DNA of 12,022 nucleotides from Clostridiales bacterium (GTDB taxonomy: Bacteria; Bacillota; Clostridia; Christensenellales; Christensenellaceae): contig DOMW01000096.1 of NCBI GenBank assembly GCA_003510345.1, forward strand, positions 17,194 to 29,215. Direction: 5' to 3'. The position numbers and the translations under genes are program-made. Of this stretch, positions 1 to 6,364 are shown piece by piece. Position 1 is the first letter of the stretch. Each line of letters opens with the position of its first letter. The notes beneath the pieces are model-generated. The model was given only the letters and a program-made list of their open reading frames with translations. It made no database searches and had not been told where the DNA came from.

Positions 1-633
1 TGCCATGTGCCCATACATGTGGAGGAACTGGGTATCGATATGATGAGCGCGAGCGCGCACAAGCTCAGCGGCCCCAAAGGCATTGGCTTTTTGTATATCC
101 GCAAGGGGATAAAGATAAAATCGTTCCTACACGGCGGGGCGCAGGAACGGAAGCGCCGCGCGGGCACGGAAAACGTGCCGGGTATCGTGGGCTTTGGCAA
201 GGCAACGGCGCTCGGCATGGCGACGATGGCGGAGCGCGCGCAAAAGGAGACAGCGCTGCGCGACCACCTGATCCGCCGCATCACCGGGGAAATCGGCCAG
301 GTGAAGCTGAACGGTTCGCGGGAAAAGCGGCTGCCCGGTAACACGAACTTCAGCGTGCGGTTTGTGGAGAGCGAATCGCTGCTGCTTGACCTTATTGGCA
401 AGGGCGTTTACGCCTCAAGCGGTTCGGCGTGCACCACAAAGTCGCTCGACCCGTCACACGTGCTGCTGGCGTGCGGCATTTCGCATGAGCGTGCGAACGG
501 TTCGGTGCGCATGACGCTTTCGGACGAGAATACGATGGAAGAGATTGATTACACGGTGGATTGCTTAAAGGAAACGGTCGAACGGTTCCGGGCTTTGTCG
601 CCGTTGTATGAGGACTATAGGAAACAGCAATAG
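1..633 (+). CDS. iscS: Cysteine desulfurase (IscS/NifS family), 3' part
   Basis: PLP-dependent enzyme that removes sulfur from L-cysteine and passes it as persulfide to the Fe-S scaffold and other acceptors. The frame is open from base 1, so the gene begins outside the window. About 210 C-terminal residues are present, roughly half of the usual 380-400. The PLP lysine lies in SAHKLSGPKG (Lys codon 61-63). The persulfide-carrying loop SSGSACTT has its catalytic Cys codon at 430-432, followed by the family's SLDPSHVL. The Cys-loop wording is like the IscS/NifS group that partners IscU. The gene ends with TAG and iscU starts 39 bases later on the same strand, so they are very probably one operon. 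The family call is seen directly. The exact subtype (IscS, NifS or SufS-like) is inferred from the loop and the neighbour. Confidence 0.95.
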   Translation, partial: CHVPIHVEELGIDMMSASAHKLSGPKGIGFLYIRKGIKIKSFLHGGAQERKRRAGTENVPGIVGFGKATALGMATMAERAQKETALRDHLIRRITGEIGQVKLNGSREKRLPGNTNFSVRFVESESLLLDLIGKGVYASSGSACTTKSLDPSHVLLACGISHERANGSVRMTLSDENTMEEIDYTVDCLKETVERFRALSPLYEDYRKQQ

Positions 634-672
634 AGAATAAAAATATAGAACGTAAACAGGAGCAAAAGAGCT

Positions 673-1113
673 ATGTACAGTGAAAAAGTAATGGATCATT
701 TTGAGCACCCGCGCAATGTGGGCGAAATAGAGGGCGCTTCGGGCGTGGGTACGGTGGGCAACGCCAAATGCGGCGATATCATGCGCATCTACCTTGATAT
801 CGACGACGGCGGTATCATACGCGACGTGAAGTTTAAAACTTTCGGCTGCGGCGCCGCGGTGGCGACGAGCAGCATGGCGACGGAGCTGGTGAAGGGGAAA
901 TCCGTTAAGGAAGCGCTCGCGGTGACAAACCGTGCCGTTTTGGAAGCGCTGGACGGGCTGCCCAGCCAGAAGATACACTGCTCTATGCTGGCGGAGGAAG
1001 CCATACAGGCGGCGCTGTGGGATTACGCGGAAAAGCACGGCATCAAAATAGACGGGCTTGAAAAACCAAAGACGGACATTGGCGAACAAGAGCAGCAAGA
1101 AGAAGAGTATTGA
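673..1113 (+). CDS. iscU: Iron-sulfur cluster scaffold protein, IscU/NifU N-terminal type
   Basis: Scaffold on which Fe-S clusters are built from the sulfur of the desulfurase encoded upstream. The protein is 146 residues, slightly longer than a typical IscU (about 130). It opens with YSEKVMDHFEHPRNVG, a family signature. The three cluster cysteines are Cys33 (in NAKCGD, with the conserved Asp35), Cys59 (in FGCGAAVATSS) and Cys103 (in KIHCSMLAEEAI). Where proteobacterial IscU has the HscA-binding LPPVK, this one has LPSQK, so chaperone docking may differ (inference). The last 15 or so residues are an acidic, Gln/Glu-rich tail. CAGGAG lies about 10 bases before the ATG. The stop overlaps the leader of the next gene, with only 6 bases between stop and ATG, which suggests co-translation with tcdA. 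Confidence 0.95.
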   Translation: MYSEKVMDHFEHPRNVGEIEGASGVGTVGNAKCGDIMRIYLDIDDGGIIRDVKFKTFGCGAAVATSSMATELVKGKSVKEALAVTNRAVLEALDGLPSQKIHCSMLAEEAIQAALWDYAEKHGIKIDGLEKPKTDIGEQEQQEEEY

Positions 1114-1119
1114 TCTTTG

Positions 1120-1809
1120 ATGAATGAATTTGCGAGAACCGCCATGCTGCTGGGCGATGAAGCCATGCGCAGGCTGAGACAAGCCCATGTCGCCGTATTC
1201 GGCTTGGGGGGCGTGGGTTCTTACGCGACCGAAGCGCTTGTGCGAAGCGGCATAGGCAGCCTTTCCCTTTTTGACGGCGATACGGTGGACATAACAAATA
1301 GCAACCGGCAGCTTTTTGCCGCGCACTCTACCATTGGCCAATATAAAACGGACGTGGCGAAGCGGCGCGCGCTGGATATCAACCCGGACGTGGAAGTGGA
1401 AACGTATCCCGTGTTCTATACGCGGGAAAACGCGGCGGAATACAGCCTTTGTGGATATTCCTATGTGGTGGACGCCATCGATATGGTTTCCTCTAAGCTG
1501 GAGCTGGCGGCGCGGGCGGCGGAGGCAGGCGTGCCCATCATAAGCGCGATGGGCGCGGGCAATAAGCTTGACCCGTCCCTGTTTGAAGTCGCGGATATCT
1601 ACAAAACTTCCGTGTGCCCGCTCGCCCGCGTGATGCGGCGCGAACTGAAAAAACGCGGCGTGGAAAAACTGAAAGTAGTGTATTCGAAGGAACCGCCCGT
1701 GCAAACGGAAGGGCGCGTGCCCGGCAGCGTGGCATTTGTGCCGTCCGTGGCCGGGCTCATCATGGCGGGCGAGGTCATAAAGGACATTGCAGGGCTGGGA
1801 GCACTGTAA
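1120..1809 (+). CDS. tcdA: tRNA threonylcarbamoyladenosine dehydratase, ThiF/E1-like
   Basis: E1-like ATP-dependent enzyme. The TcdA/CsdL family cyclises t6A37 to ct6A in ANN-decoding tRNAs. At 229 residues it is close to the family length without the C-terminal extension of some members. The Rossmann nucleotide-binding motif GLGGVGS is at residues 28-34, followed by LFDGDTVDITNSNRQ (about 50-64) and Lys76, the usual ATP-contacting set. Downstream, YKTSVCPLARVMRRELKK and YSKEPP are characteristic of TcdA rather than ThiF or MoeB. An in-frame TTG one codon earlier (1117) is possible, but ATG at 1120 has a purine-rich GAAGAAGAG at suitable distance. In E. coli the homologue sits beside the cysteine desulfurase csdA, so the iscS-iscU-tcdA order is sensible. 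A different E1-like sulfur-transfer role cannot be excluded from sequence alone. Confidence 0.88.
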   Translation: MNEFARTAMLLGDEAMRRLRQAHVAVFGLGGVGSYATEALVRSGIGSLSLFDGDTVDITNSNRQLFAAHSTIGQYKTDVAKRRALDINPDVEVETYPVFYTRENAAEYSLCGYSYVVDAIDMVSSKLELAARAAEAGVPIISAMGAGNKLDPSLFEVADIYKTSVCPLARVMRRELKKRGVEKLKVVYSKEPPVQTEGRVPGSVAFVPSVAGLIMAGEVIKDIAGLGAL

Positions 1810-1835
1810 TGCCCGCTATTATTCAAGTGGTCAGC

Positions 1836-1876
1836 GCGAGGGTTTAGTGAAAAAGGGATTTTCGCTAAACCCTCGC
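1836..1876. terminator. Long perfect hairpin after tcdA, possible terminator or palindromic repeat
   Basis: GCGAGGGTTTAG (1836-1847) is matched exactly by CTAAACCCTCGC (1865-1876). Pairing continues inward through a G-T pair to give about 17 pairs around a 5-base AGGGA loop. It starts 27 bases after the tcdA stop, where a terminator is expected. No clear T-run follows on either strand, so a repeat element is the alternative. Confidence 0.5.
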
Positions 1877-1880
1877 TTCG

Positions 1881-1910
1881 TTGGCTAATAAATGGTAGAA
1901 TGGCTATATA
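1881..1910 (+). promoter_or_regulatory. Possible promoter for the first VOC gene
   Basis: TTGGCT (1881-1886) and TATATA (1905-1910) are separated by 18 bases, 50 bases before the gene start. The boxes are imperfect. The hairpin just upstream makes a separate promoter here plausible. Confidence 0.3.
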
Positions 1911-1960
1911 CGATACAGCCAAGTCAGTAGTAAATCTATAGTATATGGAGGAGTAAGACT

Positions 1961-2371
1961 ATGCGTTTCAATGAAGCGACAATACGGATACTGGTGCGGG
2001 GCGACTATGGCGCCTGTTATGACTTTTATACCGGAAAGCTGGGGCTTGTGCCGGTATGGGGAGATAGAAACGGCCCTTACACGTCTTTTACCGTTAAAGA
2101 AGGGGAACCGCCATGCTTTGCTATTTTTTCTGCCGCCAACATGGCGATGTTTAAGGGTTATGAACAGCCGGATGCAAACGTTCAGCCGGATACGGTCGCG
2201 GCGATCCTGCCCACGGATGATTTGGACGGAGATTACAAGCGGCTGAAAGCGGCCGGTGTTGCGTTTTTAGGTGAACCCCAACACATTGAGGACTGGGGAA
2301 TGCGTTGTGTCTATTTCAGGGACACGGAAGGCAATCTGTTTGAACTGAATGATGCCGACGGCGGCGTGTAA
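1961..2371 (+). CDS. VOC-family (glyoxalase/bleomycin-resistance fold) protein
   Basis: Small 136-residue protein with the vicinal-oxygen-chelate pattern. The first module has ACYDFYTGKLGLVPVWGD (residues 18-35). The second has TDDLDGDYKRLKAAGV, then CVYFRDTEGNLFELND with Glu128 at the usual metal-ligand position of the last strand. VOC proteins bind metals or sequester small molecules; the actual substrate cannot be read from the sequence. A strong GGAGGAG (1947-1953) lies 7 bases before the ATG, which fixes the start. It is followed after 13 bases by a second, divergent VOC gene, so the two may act or dimerise together (inference). Confidence 0.85.
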   Translation: MRFNEATIRILVRGDYGACYDFYTGKLGLVPVWGDRNGPYTSFTVKEGEPPCFAIFSAANMAMFKGYEQPDANVQPDTVAAILPTDDLDGDYKRLKAAGVAFLGEPQHIEDWGMRCVYFRDTEGNLFELNDADGGV

Positions 2372-2384
2372 CAAGAGACTCCGC

Positions 2385-2753
2385 ATGATAAATGGTTTTT
2401 GCTGTACAAATATTTTTACGGGAAACGCGGTAACGCTAATAAAGTTCTATCGGGAAACACTGGAAATACCCATGCTGAAAACGGATGTCGATGAATACAA
2501 TGGCGTTTATCTTGGGTTTACAAAAGATGAGCCATCCATTTGTATTTGGGACGCAACCAAGTGGAACGTGCCTGTTAGCGGGGCAATGTCATTCGTTTTT
2601 CGCTGTGATGATTTGGATGCCACTGTTTCAGAGCTAAAGAAAAAAGGCCTTGTTCTGAATGCGCCGGAAAAATTTGAATGGGGTACCTACGAACTTCGCC
2701 TAAAAGACCCGGACAATAATGAAATCGTAATAGTAGAATTTCTGAACAAGTGA
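2385..2753 (+). CDS. Second VOC-family (glyoxalase-like) protein
   Basis: A 122-residue VOC-fold protein. Recognisable pieces are LIKFYRETLEIPMLKTD (about 18-34), RCDDLDATVSELKKKGL (about 73-89) and the closing LRLKDPDNNEIVIVEF with Glu118 near the expected metal-ligand place. It is only distantly like the VOC protein immediately upstream, so this is not a recent duplication. An in-frame ATG at 2349 would overlap the upstream gene. ATG 2385 gives a family-typical N-terminus and has a weak AAGAGA before it, so I chose it. Expression may rely on coupling to the upstream gene. Substrate unknown. Confidence 0.8.
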   Translation: MINGFCCTNIFTGNAVTLIKFYRETLEIPMLKTDVDEYNGVYLGFTKDEPSICIWDATKWNVPVSGAMSFVFRCDDLDATVSELKKKGLVLNAPEKFEWGTYELRLKDPDNNEIVIVEFLNK

Positions 2754-2832
2754 ACCGGACCAGTAGACTTCCATATAAATGCGTGGCAGAATCGTCTCGG
2801 CGCGGCACGGTTGTCCGAAGCAGGTGAAGCAA

Positions 2833-3243
2833 TTGAATCGAATTTATGAAATATTGAAAAATACCGCGGGTTTTGCAGGCAAATTGAAGCTCGATGAAGC
2901 CAAAAACCGCCTTATGATTGTATTTCATGAGTATTTATGCCTTACATATATTGAAGGCAATTATACAACCGCCAGGGATGAAGGGCTTATACGGCTGAAT
3001 GATGATGTAACGCATTGGCATATTCAGGAGGATGAGGAAGCCATGGAAATTGTGACTACTATTGCCGGGGGTGATCTTGTTTTCCTTGAGAAGCATTTGG
3101 TTTGGCGCAATACAGAACTCAAACTCATGGATAGGCTCAAACTCATGGATAAAGAGAAATTTGAAAAGAAGAAAGAACGATACATGAGAAAAAAGTCTTT
3201 GCGAATCTATACGGGAACCGAAATAATCAAGCGGGATGGATGA
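2833..3243 (+). CDS. Unrecognised small protein, probable TTG start
   Basis: I do not recognise the family. An open frame runs in from 2779, but the best initiation signal is AGGTGA (2822-2827) five bases before TTG 2833, giving a 136-residue protein that begins NRIYEILKNTAG. No signal peptide or membrane segment is visible. The middle is rich in aromatic and acidic residues (FHEYLCLTYIEGNYTTA; THWHIQEDEEAMEIV). The C-terminal third is strongly basic, with a KEKFEKKKERYMRKK stretch that could be helical or nucleic-acid contacting (inference). LKLMDR is immediately repeated as LKLMDK by an 18-bp DNA duplication. Base composition is more A/T-rich than the isc genes and argJ on either side, hinting at separate acquisition. 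Confidence 0.6.
   Translation: MNRIYEILKNTAGFAGKLKLDEAKNRLMIVFHEYLCLTYIEGNYTTARDEGLIRLNDDVTHWHIQEDEEAMEIVTTIAGGDLVFLEKHLVWRNTELKLMDRLKLMDKEKFEKKKERYMRKKSLRIYTGTEIIKRDG
3118..3153 (+). repeat. Tandem 18-bp in-frame duplication
   Basis: CTCAAACTCATGGATAGG (3118-3135) is followed directly by CTCAAACTCATGGATAAA (3136-3153), 16 of 18 bases identical. It adds exactly six codons (LKLMDR/K), so the reading frame is kept. Slippage or unequal recombination is the likely origin. Confidence 0.85.
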
Positions 3244-3286
3244 CATAGCGCGGATAGTAAGCCTTGCAAGGGCAATGACAATTGAA

Positions 3287-3320
3287 ACCGGGAAAGCAAT
3301 ACGTGTTAGTTGTTCCCGGT
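3287..3320. terminator. Inverted repeat before the argJ promoter, possible weak terminator
   Basis: ACCGGGAA (3287-3294) pairs with TTCCCGGT (3313-3320). A further CAA/TTG pairing is possible inside the 18-base loop. It lies between the unknown gene and the argJ promoter. No T-run follows, so termination is only a guess. Confidence 0.35.
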
Positions 3321-3332
3321 AAATATAAACGC

Positions 3333-3360
3333 TTGACAATATTCATGTGTTGTGTATAAT
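3333..3360 (+). promoter_or_regulatory. argJ promoter, near-consensus sigma-A
   Basis: TTGACA (3333-3338) and TATAAT (3355-3360) are both perfect hexamers separated by 16 bases. The start codon follows 26 bases after the -10 box. Confidence 0.85.
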
Positions 3361-3368
3361 TATACAAA
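3351..3368. promoter_or_regulatory. ARG box (ArgR operator) overlapping the argJ -10 element
   Basis: The 14-bp perfect palindrome TGTATAATTATACA (3353-3366) sits over the -10 hexamer. With flanks, 3351-3368 fits every position of the relaxed ARG-box pattern TNTGNATWWWWATNCANW. Binding of the arginine repressor here would block RNA polymerase when arginine is plentiful. The palindrome is seen; the ArgR assignment is inference from consensus and from the arginine gene it controls. Confidence 0.65.
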
Positions 3369-3385
3369 AAAGGAGCATTTCTCGT

Positions 3386-4606
3386 ATGAATATTCAAAAT
3401 ATTGCCGGCGGCGTATGCGCGGCTAAAGGGTTTACGGCAAGCGGTGTGCACGCCGGGATAAAAGCCGGTTCCGCCAAAGCCGACCTCGCGATGATACTGT
3501 GTGATACAGTTTGCAGCGCGGCTGCCGTCTATACGCAAAACAAAGTAAAAGGCGCGCCGATTTTTGTGACGCAGCGGAATACCGCGGATGGAACGGCGCG
3601 AGGTATCCTGTGCAACAGCGGCAACGCCAATACCTGTAACCCGGATGGCATGGAAGTGGCGCAGGCTTGCTGCGAGCTTGCCGCAAAAGCCACCGGGCTT
3701 GCACCCGGCGATTTCGTGCTGGCGTCCACCGGCGTCATAGGGCAGGCGCTTGCACTTGCGCCGTTTGAACGGGGCGTTCCGGAATTGGTAAAAAAGCTTT
3801 CCAAAGAAGGCGGCAAAGACGCGGCGCGCGCCATTATGACGACGGACACGTCTGTGAAAGAATTCGCGGTGGAATTTGACCTGGGCGGAAGCACCTGCCG
3901 CCTGGGCGCGATCGGCAAAGGCAGCGGCATGATAAACCCCAATATGGCGACCATGCTGGTGTTCCTCACCACCGACGCGGCGATAAAACCGACGCTTCTT
4001 CAGCGCGCGCTCTCGGACGTTGCAAGCGTGACGCTCAACCAGATCTGTGTGGATGGAGACACTTCCACAAATGATATGGCGGCAATCCTTGCAAGCGGGC
4101 TTGCGGGAAATGCCTGTATAGAGGAACCGGGGGAAGGGTACGAGGCGTTTTGTGACGCGCTGCATAACGTGTGTACCAAAATGAGCCGCGCGCTTGCCGC
4201 GGATGGCGAAGGCGCGACCAAACTGCTGGAATGCAAGGTAACAAACGCCCGCACGGCGGCTATAGCGCACGCGGTCGCAAAGACAGTGATCGCAAGCGAT
4301 TTATTCAAAGCCGCGATGTTTGGCGCGGACGCCAACTGGGGGCGCGCGCTTTGCGCCATCGGCTATACGCCCGGCGATTTTTCCGCCGAGCACGTGTCGC
4401 TCGTTTTGAAGAGCGGGGCGGGGCAGGTGCTGGTGTGCGAAGAGTCCGCGCACGCGCCGTACAGCGAGGAAGAGGCCTCCCGTATATTGGCGGAAAACGA
4501 AATCGAAGTGCTCATCGATATGCATGACGGGGTGGAGTCCGGCGTCGCGTGGGGCTGTGACCTGACATATGATTATGTGAAGATCAATGGTGATTACCGG
4601 TCGTGA
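3386..4606 (+). CDS. argJ: Glutamate N-acetyltransferase / amino-acid acetyltransferase ArgJ
   Basis: Transfers acetyl from N-acetylornithine to glutamate (the recycling route of arginine synthesis). Bifunctional members also use acetyl-CoA. The enzyme is made as a precursor that cleaves itself before a catalytic Thr. Here that site is GMINPNMATML, with Thr189 as nucleophile. The oxyanion-hole pair is in STGVIG (Thr115-Gly116), and the protein ends YVKINGDYRS, the usual ArgJ terminus. ATG 3386 is preceded by AAAGGAG (about 10 bases) and gives 406 residues, the family norm. An open frame extending 13 codons upstream to 3347 would start inside the promoter and is rejected. argB, argC and argD do not follow, so within this window argJ stands alone. 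Mono- versus bifunctional activity cannot be decided by eye. Confidence 0.95.
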   Translation: MNIQNIAGGVCAAKGFTASGVHAGIKAGSAKADLAMILCDTVCSAAAVYTQNKVKGAPIFVTQRNTADGTARGILCNSGNANTCNPDGMEVAQACCELAAKATGLAPGDFVLASTGVIGQALALAPFERGVPELVKKLSKEGGKDAARAIMTTDTSVKEFAVEFDLGGSTCRLGAIGKGSGMINPNMATMLVFLTTDAAIKPTLLQRALSDVASVTLNQICVDGDTSTNDMAAILASGLAGNACIEEPGEGYEAFCDALHNVCTKMSRALAADGEGATKLLECKVTNARTAAIAHAVAKTVIASDLFKAAMFGADANWGRALCAIGYTPGDFSAEHVSLVLKSGAGQVLVCEESAHAPYSEEEASRILAENEIEVLIDMHDGVESGVAWGCDLTYDYVKINGDYRS

Positions 4607-4642
4607 GCGGCGCGTTCCGCCCTGTTGTTAGCGCCAAGTCGT

Positions 4643-4673
4643 TAGGTAAGCACTGATTTATACAGGCCATGCG
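4643..4673 (+). repeat. Left-type terminal repeat, copy 1
   Basis: TAGGTAAGCACTGATT followed by CAGGCCATGCG (4663-4673). The same compound sequence, with a few changes, recurs at 10670-10700. It also occupies the spacer after argJ, which otherwise holds nothing recognisable between 4607 and 4785. Confidence 0.75.
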
Positions 4674-4785
4674 CGCTTATAAACCTTTTATGGGCGGCAG
4701 TTCAACAAGGGTTGTTTATGTTTCGGTTAGGGACTGGAGATACGAACCCGCTTTAACCAACGGTTACTCAGGATTGCCGGGCCGC

Positions 4786-5583
4786 TCATTTTCGATATGT
4801 GATCGCGGCATATTTGGACGCCATTTTCCCAATGGCATAGAACAGGCCGCCAAAAGGCTTTTTATATAACGGAACCGGTATGGATGGGTCGTAGACCTTT
4901 TTTGCCCTGACCGGCTCAGTCCAATGTATGCCGTCCAGGCTTTCATATTCCGTTCCCGGCGCATAGGCGGGGCTCATTCCGCGAAATATATTATATGGGA
5001 TGAGCAGGGCAAGTGACGGCGCGTGCATTTCCTTTGAGGCAACGTCATTATGAAACTTCACCGCCATTTTTACACACTTATTCTTTGTCTTCTCATTTAT
5101 TTCATACGCATTGTAACTGTAGGAAACCACAGGAAACTCATAACACCTGTTAAAGCCTATCCCCCGCAGCGTCCCGGCGGTATATTGCACCGCTTTCTTC
5201 GCCCCCACGCCGCCGACCGTCGATATGACGATTGCTTTTTTTGTAAAGAAATAGGGCCGGTGAAGCATAAAGCATAAATGGTCTATGAAGTTTTTTGTCA
5301 ATGCGGCGGGCTGCATATTAAATGTAGTCGTCGCAAAAATAACGCCGTCAGACCAATCAATTTTACTTATAACTTCTCGCATGGTTTTGTTATGGGGGCA
5401 GTGCTCATGCCCTTTTCTGAAACACAGGCTGCACCCCGTGCAGAAAGGCAGCTCCAGATCCGCCAAATGAATTTCATCAAAAACCGCTTCGGCGGACATG
5501 GCTTGTATTTCATTTTTAATCAATTCTACCAGCATCCAGGTATTTCCCTTGCGCGGGCTTCCGTTAATCAGCAGGTAATTCAT
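4786..5583 (-). CDS. NADPH-dependent FMN reductase / iron-sulfur flavoprotein-like protein
   Basis: Flavodoxin-fold oxidoreductase, 265 residues. The N-terminus MNYLLINGSPRKGNT is the FMN-phosphate loop of the NADPH-dependent FMN reductase family. TTTFNMQPAALTKNFIDH (about 85-102) is the second flavin-contacting segment. Cys48, Cys51, Cys54 and Cys62 form CX2CX2CX7C, within the compact motif (CX2CX2CX4-7C) that holds a [4Fe-4S] cluster in archaeal and clostridial iron-sulfur flavoproteins, so a cluster is plausible. Isf-type proteins reduce O2, H2O2 or other small acceptors; the substrate here is unknown. The C-terminal 80 or so residues (from about 190) are an extension beyond the flavodoxin core. 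Its ATG overlaps the tetR stop as ATGA, so translation is coupled and the regulator probably controls this enzyme. Confidence 0.85.
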   Translation of the reverse strand: MNYLLINGSPRKGNTWMLVELIKNEIQAMSAEAVFDEIHLADLELPFCTGCSLCFRKGHEHCPHNKTMREVISKIDWSDGVIFATTTFNMQPAALTKNFIDHLCFMLHRPYFFTKKAIVISTVGGVGAKKAVQYTAGTLRGIGFNRCYEFPVVSYSYNAYEINEKTKNKCVKMAVKFHNDVASKEMHAPSLALLIPYNIFRGMSPAYAPGTEYESLDGIHWTEPVRAKKVYDPSIPVPLYKKPFGGLFYAIGKMASKYAAITYRK

Positions 5584-6182
5584 GATTCACCCTCCTTATA
5601 CACTTCGTTCATAAAGCCGCGGAGCAAAATATCGACCAGGTTTTCCACAAACAGGCCGCGCTCTTTTTTATTGTACATATCAATGCCAAAGATATCCTTG
5701 CTGATGTCTTTCCGCAAAAACATAGACGACATGGCAGATGTCAGCGCAAACAGCGTGATGAGCTCCCTGCCCTGCGGCGTGCCCTTGCCCCCTGTGGAGT
5801 GTGAAAAGCCTCTTACCGTGCCCATCGTGTTATCGTTTGGCTTGGGGCTTTTGCAATCCCCCAAAATGGATATACGGGATACAGGCTGATTCTCCATCAG
5901 AAAATCCATCACCAGCTTCGCCGTGTGCTTTAGCCGTGTGGGTACATCTTCTGCGGCACAGCCGGGCTGAAAAGACGAAATCACTTTTCTGATAATCCGC
6001 TGCACACATATCTCGATCAGGTTATCCTTCGTCTGAAAGTGATAATTGACGAGCCCAACGCCGACACCGGCTTCCTTTGCGATCATGCGGGTGGTGATAC
6101 CGTCGATATCACCCGCGCTCTCCATGATCAGGTTTGTTGTAACGTCGATGAGTTTTTCTTTGATAATGTCCGCCTTTTTCAT
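5580..6182 (-). CDS. TetR/AcrR-family transcriptional regulator
   Basis: 200-residue one-component repressor. The N-terminal helix-turn-helix is ITTRMIAKEAGVGVGLVNYHF (about 29-49), followed by QTKDNLIE, the classic TetR signature. The remaining 140 residues form the variable ligand-binding and dimer part, so the inducer cannot be predicted. ATG 6182 has GGAGG five bases upstream. An in-frame ATG at 6215 lies only a few bases beyond the predicted transcription start and is rejected. The gene is first in a two-gene operon with the reductase and is presumably autoregulated, with the reductase as its effector (inference). Confidence 0.93.
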   Translation of the reverse strand: MKKADIIKEKLIDVTTNLIMESAGDIDGITTRMIAKEAGVGVGLVNYHFQTKDNLIEICVQRIIRKVISSFQPGCAAEDVPTRLKHTAKLVMDFLMENQPVSRISILGDCKSPKPNDNTMGTVRGFSHSTGGKGTPQGRELITLFALTSAMSSMFLRKDISKDIFGIDMYNKKERGLFVENLVDILLRGFMNEVYKEGES

Positions 6183-6201
6183 TAACGCCTCCGTACTGAT
6201 C

Positions 6202-6221
6202 AATGTTTTGAACAACGTTTT
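6202..6221. promoter_or_regulatory. Possible TetR operator: AATGTTTT / AACGTTTT direct repeat
   Basis: AATGTTTT (6202-6209) and AACGTTTT (6214-6221) repeat with a 12-base period between the -10 box and the start codon of tetR. The position suits autorepression. The repeats are direct rather than inverted, which is less usual for TetR dimers. Confidence 0.3.
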
Positions 6222-6226
6222 AATTT

Positions 6227-6255
6227 ATTGTAACGCATAACACGGGAAATGTCAA
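6227..6255 (-). promoter_or_regulatory. Promoter of the tetR-reductase operon
   Basis: Read on the - strand, TTGACA (complement of 6250-6255) and TACAAT (complement of 6227-6232) are 17 bases apart. Transcription would begin near 6220. Confidence 0.8.
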
Positions 6256-6275
6256 TAGCGTAGGTTGCGGTTGGA

Positions 6276-6350
6276 GTAGGGCGCGTCTTCCAGACGCGCC
6301 GTGTTTGGCATCTATTCTAGGCACGGCGCGTCAAGGATGCCGCGCCCTAC
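6276..6350. repeat. 75-bp nested palindromic repeat element (GTAGGGCGCG family)
   Basis: Outer arms GTAGGGCGCG (6276-6285) and CGCGCCCTAC (6341-6350) enclose inner arms GACGCGCCGTG (6293-6303) and CACGGCGCGTC (6322-6332), so the two 28-29-bp halves are inverted copies. The left half also folds on itself as GGCGCGTC-TTCCA-GACGCGCC. It resembles dispersed palindromic elements of Clostridia (from memory, not checked). It lies between two divergently placed units and could act as a terminator for either side. Confidence 0.75.
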
Positions 6351-6364
6351 TAAAAACTACCTTT

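Noticed and set aside
565..1704. A 379-codon open frame on the - strand across iscU and tcdA
   Set aside because: It is antisense to two clearly conserved genes, its product is rich in His, Arg and Phe with no recognisable motif, and it has no ribosome binding site. It arises from the GC-biased codons of the real genes.
3227..4270. A 347-codon open frame on the - strand across argJ
   Set aside because: It is antisense to argJ, with a basic, low-information product and no motif.
4713..4760. tRNA-like sequence (GGAGATACGAACCCG resembling a T arm in reverse)
   Set aside because: The T stem does not pair properly and no acceptor or anticodon arm can be found on either strand.
6183..6215. Upstream in-frame ATG (6215) as the start of the TetR regulator
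   Set aside because: It lies about 5 bases after the predicted transcription start and has no ribosome binding site, whereas ATG 6182 has GGAGG.
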